Shown piece by piece: positions 60,007 through 64,000 of a DNA stretch of 64,000 nt. The stretch spans positions 18,195 to 82,194 of the forward strand of contig DATJEU010000122.1 of assembly GCA_035496255.1 (NCBI GenBank). Direction: 5' to 3'. The number at the start of each line of letters is the position of its first letter. Position 1 is the first letter of the stretch. This stretch comes from Gp6-AA40 sp035496255 (GTDB taxonomy: Bacteria > Acidobacteriota > Vicinamibacteria > Vicinamibacterales > UBA2999). The notes below the pieces were generated by a model, which was not told the origin of the DNA, made no database searches, and saw nothing but the letters and a program-made list of their open reading frames with translations. The translations under genes were made by a program, and so were the position numbers.

Positions 60007-60570
60007 ATGGCGACATTACCGGCAACCCGTCTCAAAAAGGGCATGCTGATCAAGATGGAGAACGACCTGTTCCGCATCCTTGATCTGCAGCATGTCACCC
60101 CGGGCAACCTGCGCGGCTTCGTCCGCGTGAAGATGCGGAACATCCGCAACGGCACGCTGAACGACAACCGGTTCCGGTCGGAAGACCAGGTCGAACGCGC
60201 CATGCTCGACGAGCGGGAGATGCAGTATCTCTATCAGGACGGCGACGACTTCTACTTCATGGACACCGCCAACTACGAGCAGATTCACATTTCCAGTGAA
60301 GCGCTCGGCGACTCGGTCGGTTACCTGAAGGCGGAAATGACGATCCAGGTCGAGTTCTACGGCACCGAGCCGGTCGGCATCGAGCTGCCGCAGACGGTGG
60401 ACCTGAAGGTGACCGACACGGTGCCCGGCATCAAGGGTGCGACCGCGAGCAACCAGATCAAGCCGGCGACCCTCGAGACCGGCGTGGTGGTCAACGTGCC
60501 GCCGTTCATCAACCCCGGCGACGTCATTCGCGTCAATACCGAAACCGGCGAATATCTGTCGCGCGCATAA
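60007..60570 (+). CDS. efp: Elongation factor P with Asn at the tip-loop modification site
   Basis: The 187-residue protein has the three EF-P domains and C-terminal signature TASNQIKPATLETGVVVNVPPFINPGD. Counting from the ATG at 60007, the position of the modified lysine (K34 in E. coli) is Asn34, in HVTPGNLRGF. It promotes peptide bond formation at polyproline stretches. No lysine-modifying epmA or epmB genes are in the window. Upstream frame to 59920 is not supported by homology. A TACGAT box lies at 59977. A second, EfpL-type paralogue is at 5201. Confidence 0.92.
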   Translation: MATLPATRLKKGMLIKMENDLFRILDLQHVTPGNLRGFVRVKMRNIRNGTLNDNRFRSEDQVERAMLDEREMQYLYQDGDDFYFMDTANYEQIHISSEALGDSVGYLKAEMTIQVEFYGTEPVGIELPQTVDLKVTDTVPGIKGATASNQIKPATLETGVVVNVPPFINPGDVIRVNTETGEYLSRA

Positions 60571-60600
60571 CTCCCCGCCCGCAACTCCCGGCGTCCCAGG

Positions 60601-60636
60601 GATTGGGAATTGGTAATTTGGGAGTTGGGAGTTCTC
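60601..60636 (+). repeat. TTGGGAGTT-unit repeat directly before tdk
   Basis: GATTGGGAATTGGTAATTTGG followed by GAGTTGGGAGTTCTC is the same repeat unit as at 9901-9925 and 38704-38732. The last GGGAG lies 5 bases before the tdk ATG and may act as its ribosome-binding site. Confidence 0.6.
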
Positions 60637-61224
60637 ATGGACGTTGTCCGTCAGCCGCATCAGGGCTGGATCGAAGTGATCGTGGGCAGCATGTACAGCG
60701 GCAAGAGCGAAGAGCTCATTCGCCGGCTGCGGCGGGCCCAGATTGCGCGGCAGAAGGTGCAGATCTTCAAGCCGGCGATCGACGTGCGCTACGCGACGGA
60801 TCAGATCGTCTCGCATAGCGAGATGCGGATTCCGTCCACGTCGGTGCGGACGGCGCGCGAGCTGCTGGCGACGGTGGCGCCCGACACCGAAGTCATCGGC
60901 ATCGACGAAGGGCAGTTCTTCGATCAGGAACTGCCGATGATTGCCAACACGCTCGCCGACCAGGGCAAGCGCGTGATCATCGCCGGCCTCGATCAGGATT
61001 ACCTCGGCAAGCCGTTCGAGCCGATGCCGCAACTGCTGGCGATTGCTGAATACATCACCAAGACACACGCCATCTGCATGGTGTGCGGGAATCCCGCGAA
61101 TCACACGCAGCGGCTCGTTGCCTCGGGCGATCGCGTGCTCGTTGGCGCGCAGGGCGTCTACGAAGCACGCTGCCGCGTCTGCTTCGATCCGCTGCTCGCC
61201 GGAACGCCGGCCTCGAGCGTCTGA
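60637..61224 (+). CDS. tdk: Thymidine kinase
   Basis: The 195-residue protein has the type II thymidine kinase P-loop GSMYSGKSEELIRRLRRA, the lid/substrate region IGIDEGQFFDQELP, and the zinc site CMVCGNPANHTQR ... CRVCFD. It phosphorylates thymidine in the salvage pathway. The ATG at 60637 is chosen; the open frame to 60610 is made of repeat sequence. It follows efp by 66 bases. Confidence 0.94.
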   Translation: MDVVRQPHQGWIEVIVGSMYSGKSEELIRRLRRAQIARQKVQIFKPAIDVRYATDQIVSHSEMRIPSTSVRTARELLATVAPDTEVIGIDEGQFFDQELPMIANTLADQGKRVIIAGLDQDYLGKPFEPMPQLLAIAEYITKTHAICMVCGNPANHTQRLVASGDRVLVGAQGVYEARCRVCFDPLLAGTPASSV

Positions 61225-61358
61225 TCAGCGACTGGCGGCTGTCGGTTGGCGCGAGTCGGCTGGCGTCAACGCGCGCCGCGCTAACCGCCCACTGCCCGTC
61301 GCCAGCCGTGATCGCCCCGCGTGGAGCTTTTCTCACACTTGAGCGTCTACACTGAGGC

Positions 61359-61937
61359 ATGAGCCGCGAGCTATTGCCGTCCATCGCGTGGACGGCGCGC
61401 TACGTTCTCATCGTGCTCGGGGTCGGCTTCCTCGCCGCCAACGTCAAGGTGCTCGCTGAGGTGTTTCGCTACCGCCAGCGCAGAAAAGCGGCGCTGCTGA
61501 CGTGGCCGCTGCCGCGGCCGCGGTACTTCGAGATGAACATCATGCTGGCGATCGCGCTGGCCATGCTCATCGCCGCCAAGCTGCTGCTGAAGCGGCCGTA
61601 CGACATCTTCGGCGAGGCGATGATGTTCGTGTACTACGGCGTCGCGTTTCCCTTGAACACCCGCATCGCCCGCGGCTTCTACGAAGACGGGATCTGGTCG
61701 GAGACCGGCTTCATGCGCTGGAATCAGATCTCCGCGATCTCCTGGAAGGAGGAGGGCGGCGTCACCCTCCTGGTTGTCATTTCCCATCTGAAGAGCATCG
61801 CGCGCCACCTCCACGTGCCCGGTCATCTGTACGGTCAGGCGCGGCGCCTCCTTCGCGACAAGGTCCAGGCGCACGACATCCACATCGGCGGGGCAGGCCT
61901 CGATCTCGGCTCGCGCGACGAAACCGATAGCATTTGA
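61359..61937 (+). CDS. Membrane protein of unknown function
   Basis: The 192-residue protein has an N-terminal helix (ARYVLIVLGVGFLAANVKVL), two more hydrophobic segments (EMNIMLAIALAMLIAAKLLL, EAMMFVYYGVAFPL), and a cytoplasmic-looking domain. The last part includes RIARGFYEDGIWSETGFMRWNQISAISWKEEGGVTLLVVI, similar to small PH-like (DUF5673-type) domains. Function unknown. It lies between tdk and ku. The 207 bases before the ku start show no gene. Confidence 0.7.
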   Translation: MSRELLPSIAWTARYVLIVLGVGFLAANVKVLAEVFRYRQRRKAALLTWPLPRPRYFEMNIMLAIALAMLIAAKLLLKRPYDIFGEAMMFVYYGVAFPLNTRIARGFYEDGIWSETGFMRWNQISAISWKEEGGVTLLVVISHLKSIARHLHVPGHLYGQARRLLRDKVQAHDIHIGGAGLDLGSRDETDSI

Positions 61938-62129
61938 AGCCAAAGAGATCTGGTTCACGGGCGCCCGGGTGCTCGCATGCCCGGTGCCGGCTCGCCGAGC
62001 CAGGTTCAACGTTCACAACGGTTTAGCGCAACCGCGGGAACGCGCACGCTGCGCCTGGGAACCCTGCACGGGCGAACCGGAACCTGTGCCCCCGCGAACC
62101 AAAGCACCAAAAACCGGTTCGGTTTGTCC

Positions 62130-62135
62130 GATAAT
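62130..62135 (+). promoter_or_regulatory. -10 box for ku
   Basis: GATAAT ends 9 bases before the ku ATG at 62145, with no ribosome-binding site between. This points to a leaderless ku transcript. Confidence 0.45.
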
Positions 62136-62144
62136 CCCCCGTAT

Positions 62145-63008
62145 ATGGCCCCGAGACCGACGTGGAAGGGTTATCTGAAGGTGTCGCTCGTGAACATCCC
62201 GGTGAAGGTGTTCCCGGCGACCGAATCGGCTGCCGCGATCTCGTTCAATCAACTGCACGCCGAGTGTCAGACGCGCATCCAGCAGAAGAAGTGGTGCCCG
62301 CACTGCGATCGCGAAGTGACGAACGCCGAGATCGTCAAAGGCTACGAGTTCGAGAAGGGCCGATGGGTGGTCGTCGAAGACGATGACATCCAGAAGGTTC
62401 GGGTCGAGTCGACGCGCGTCATCGATCTCGTGCAGTTCACCGACGACACGGCCATCGATCCGATCTACGTCGATCGTGCCTACTACCTGGCGCCGGACGG
62501 CGGCGTCGCTGCCGACGCGTTCGCGGTCATGCGTGAGGGGATGGCGGGGAAGGCCGGCATCGGCAAGCTCGCGCTGTATGGCCGCGAATATCTCGTGGCG
62601 ATCCGTCCGCAGAAGAAGGGCCTCGTGATGTACACGCTGCACCACGATGCCGAGATTCGCAGCATCGAGACGATCGAAGAGCTCAACTCGGTCCCGACGA
62701 AAGTGCGGCCGGAAGAGATGAAGCTCGCCAGGCAGGTGATCGCGACGTTCGAGAGCGAGCTGAACCTGAAGGACTACAAGGACGATTACAAGGAAGGCCT
62801 GCGCAAGATCATCGACGCGAAGATCGCCGGCGAGGAGATCGTCGCAGCCGAGGTGCCGGAGCCACCGCGCGTCGTCGATCTCATGGAAGCGCTGCGCCGC
62901 AGCCTCGATTCGGTGAGCACGGAAAAGAAAACGCCCGCCAAGGCGAAGATTGCGCCGGCGGCGAAGGCCAAGGCGGCCGCGAACGGCAAGAAGCGGAAGA
63001 CTGCGTAG
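62145..63008 (+). CDS. ku: Non-homologous end-joining protein Ku
   Basis: The 287-residue protein shows the bacterial Ku core: WKGYLKVSLVNIPVKVFPATES, ISFNQLHAECQTRIQQKKWCPHCDREV, KGYEFEKGRWVVVEDDDIQKVRVESTRVIDLVQF, DRAYYLAPDGG and YGREYLVAIRPQKKGLVMYTL. The C-terminus is Lys/Ala-rich (TPAKAKIAPAAKAKAAANGKKRKTA), as in many Ku DNA-binding tails. It binds DNA ends and recruits LigD, which is not in this window. The frame is open upstream, but homology starts at MAPRPTWKG. Confidence 0.96.
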   Translation: MAPRPTWKGYLKVSLVNIPVKVFPATESAAAISFNQLHAECQTRIQQKKWCPHCDREVTNAEIVKGYEFEKGRWVVVEDDDIQKVRVESTRVIDLVQFTDDTAIDPIYVDRAYYLAPDGGVAADAFAVMREGMAGKAGIGKLALYGREYLVAIRPQKKGLVMYTLHHDAEIRSIETIEELNSVPTKVRPEEMKLARQVIATFESELNLKDYKDDYKEGLRKIIDAKIAGEEIVAAEVPEPPRVVDLMEALRRSLDSVSTEKKTPAKAKIAPAAKAKAAANGKKRKTA

Positions 63009-63827
63009 TTACGACAGCCAGGCCCACAGGCCCAGGCCGGGCGCCGTCGGATCGTTCAGCCAGGCCGGCGGCGTCAGCCAGATGAAGGCGAGAATCGCCA
63101 CCACCCAGACATCGTAGGGCAGCGTCGCCCGTTCGTCGCGCCAGAAGAACGCACGCGAGAAGCCGCGCGTCAGCAGGTTCGACCCGGCCGGAATCGGCTT
63201 CGCGTTCAACACCAGGTAGGTGTAGTGGATGCGGTTGTAGACGGTGATGATCGAGAGGATCAGGATCACCCACATCACCGCCGCCATGCGGTTGGTGAAC
63301 GCGCCGATCCAGAACAGGACGATCCGTTCCGGCCGCTCCATGAACCCGACCTTGCACTTGTCGATCAGCGACTCGGCGCGGGCGCGCGCGTAGCTGATCA
63401 TGATCGAGAAGATCATCGCCAGCGCCGTGATCATCACGTAGTCGGTGCGGCGCAGGTTCGAGTAGAGGTGGATCAAACCGAAGAACAGGATCTGGTCGGA
63501 GAATCGATCGAGCGTCGAGTCCCAGAAGGCGCCGAACCGCGACTGCTTGCCGCTGATGTGCGCCACCTTGCCGTCGATGAAGTCGAAGATGGCGGCGCCG
63601 ATCATGATCACGCCGGCGAGCACGAAGTGCTGCTTTCCGAGCGCGACCGCGGCACCGACGTTGATGACGACGCCAATGAACGTGAGGACGTTGGGATGGA
63701 TGCCGAGTGCCACGCTCGCGTTGATAATCGCGCGCAGCGGGAACATGCAGACGGTTCCGATGAACCCGGTAAAGGTCATTCGCTTGGTATAATGAGCGGT
63801 TTCACTTGCGGGGGAGAATCCCGTCAT
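63009..63827 (-). CDS. CDP-alcohol phosphatidyltransferase family membrane protein (PgsA/PIS-like)
   Basis: The protein of up to 272 residues has about six membrane helices and the CDP-OH-P motif DFIDGKVAHISGKQSRFGAFWDSTLDRFSD. The spacing resembles phosphatidylinositol- or archaetidylinositol-phosphate-type synthases, but the product is uncertain. The start may be 63779 (MTFTGFIG), which would leave the uvrC promoter intergenic. It converges with ku, its stop adjacent, and is divergent from uvrC. Confidence 0.85.
   Translation of the reverse strand: MTGFSPASETAHYTKRMTFTGFIGTVCMFPLRAIINASVALGIHPNVLTFIGVVINVGAAVALGKQHFVLAGVIMIGAAIFDFIDGKVAHISGKQSRFGAFWDSTLDRFSDQILFFGLIHLYSNLRRTDYVMITALAMIFSIMISYARARAESLIDKCKVGFMERPERIVLFWIGAFTNRMAAVMWVILILSIITVYNRIHYTYLVLNAKPIPAGSNLLTRGFSRAFFWRDERATLPYDVWVVAILAFIWLTPPAWLNDPTAPGLGLWAWLS
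63788..63793 (+). promoter_or_regulatory. -10 box TATAAT for uvrC
   Basis: A perfect TATAAT lies 42 bases upstream of the uvrC ATG. No good -35 is visible at the expected distance. GGGGGAGA, about 17 bases before the ATG, may help translation. Confidence 0.5.
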
Positions 63828-63835
63828 AGTAGCCC

Positions 63836-64000
63836 ATGCCCATCCAGGACCTCAAGGAACAGATCGCGCGGTTGCCCGAGCAGCCCGGCGTGTATCTGTG
63901 GGGCAATGCGAGCGGCGACGCGATTTACGTCGGCAAGGCGCGTTCGCTTCGCGACCGTGTGCGCAGCTACCTCGGCGCCTACGGCCTGAGTCCACGGCAT
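63836..64000 (+). CDS. uvrC: Excinuclease ABC subunit C (5' end only)
   Basis: The 55 visible codons encode the start of the GIY-YIG nuclease domain: IARLPEQPGVYLWGNASGDAIYVGKARSLRDRVRSYL. This is the standard UvrC N-terminus (PGVY...YVGKA). The gene runs off the window edge. It makes the dual incisions in nucleotide-excision repair after UvrA (45045) and UvrB. It is divergent from a CDP-alcohol transferase. Confidence 0.9.
   Translation, partial: MPIQDLKEQIARLPEQPGVYLWGNASGDAIYVGKARSLRDRVRSYLGAYGLSPRH

Noticed and set aside
60610..60636. Earlier start for thymidine kinase
   Set aside because: The added residues are translated TTGGGAGTT repeat, whereas the ATG at 60637 has a GGGAG at proper spacing and fits family length.

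Overview
This 64 kb window is a high-GC chromosomal stretch that I read as Acidobacteriota, probably class Vicinamibacteria. The assignment is inferred from gene content: a PadR-linked FtsX/MacB-type permease of the acidobacterial ADOP kind, an Oar-like TonB-dependent receptor with an N-terminal carboxypeptidase-regulatory domain, a Ser/Thr kinase fused to a TolB-like propeller, an ECF42 sigma factor with three DGPF/YCII proteins, winged-helix/TPR regulators, and many small secreted proteins of unknown function. There are no phage genes, transposases, CRISPR arrays or rRNA genes. One tRNA gene (Thr, CGT anticodon) is present.

Layout. 1-9.8 kb: truncated TonB-dependent receptor, winged-helix/TPR regulator, methyltransferase, an EfpL/YeiP-type elongation factor, a ClC-MarR operon with a clear palindromic operator, and small secreted or zinc-ribbon proteins. 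9.8-18 kb: a large CheB-CheR-PAS-histidine kinase with its LuxR-type regulator, a receiver/zinc-ribbon protein, and CobS-CobT-like ATPase/VWA proteins. 18-26 kb: octaheme cytochrome c, sorbosone-dehydrogenase-like propeller, PadR plus ADOP permease, secreted proteins. 26-29.5 kb: rsmE and the ECF42/DGPF cassette. 29.6-35.1 kb: two paralogous single-domain response regulators, a second receiver/zinc-ribbon protein, a possible secreted atypical kinase, a 13-bp minisatellite, and the Ser/Thr kinase. 35-40.8 kb: pirin, PEGA and TonB-C proteins, tRNA-Thr, RNB nuclease, peroxiredoxin. 40.8-48.6 kb: udgX, a compact PEP-CTERM/exosortase/EpsI locus, a CDP-alcohol transferase, uvrA and mpg. 48.6-57.2 kb: secreted or outer-membrane proteins, leuCD, a LysR regulator, a short leuA, a histidine phosphatase. 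57.2-64 kb: Hsp20-HtrA-MscS operon, canonical-length EF-P, tdk, ku, a CDP-alcohol transferase and the start of uvrC.

Themes. DNA repair genes are frequent (udgX, uvrA, mpg, ku, uvrC). Signalling is dense (hybrid kinase, five receiver proteins, Ser/Thr kinase, ECF42). Both EF-P paralogues lack the modified lysine at the loop tip. Intergenic DNA carries a family of short hairpins whose arms differ but stay complementary, and three genes terminate inside such elements. Several genes have a -10 box so close to the start codon that leaderless transcription is likely.

The least explained items are the receiver/zinc-ribbon family, the kinase-like secreted protein, the self-contained exosortase trio and the nested inverted repeat near 19.5 kb.
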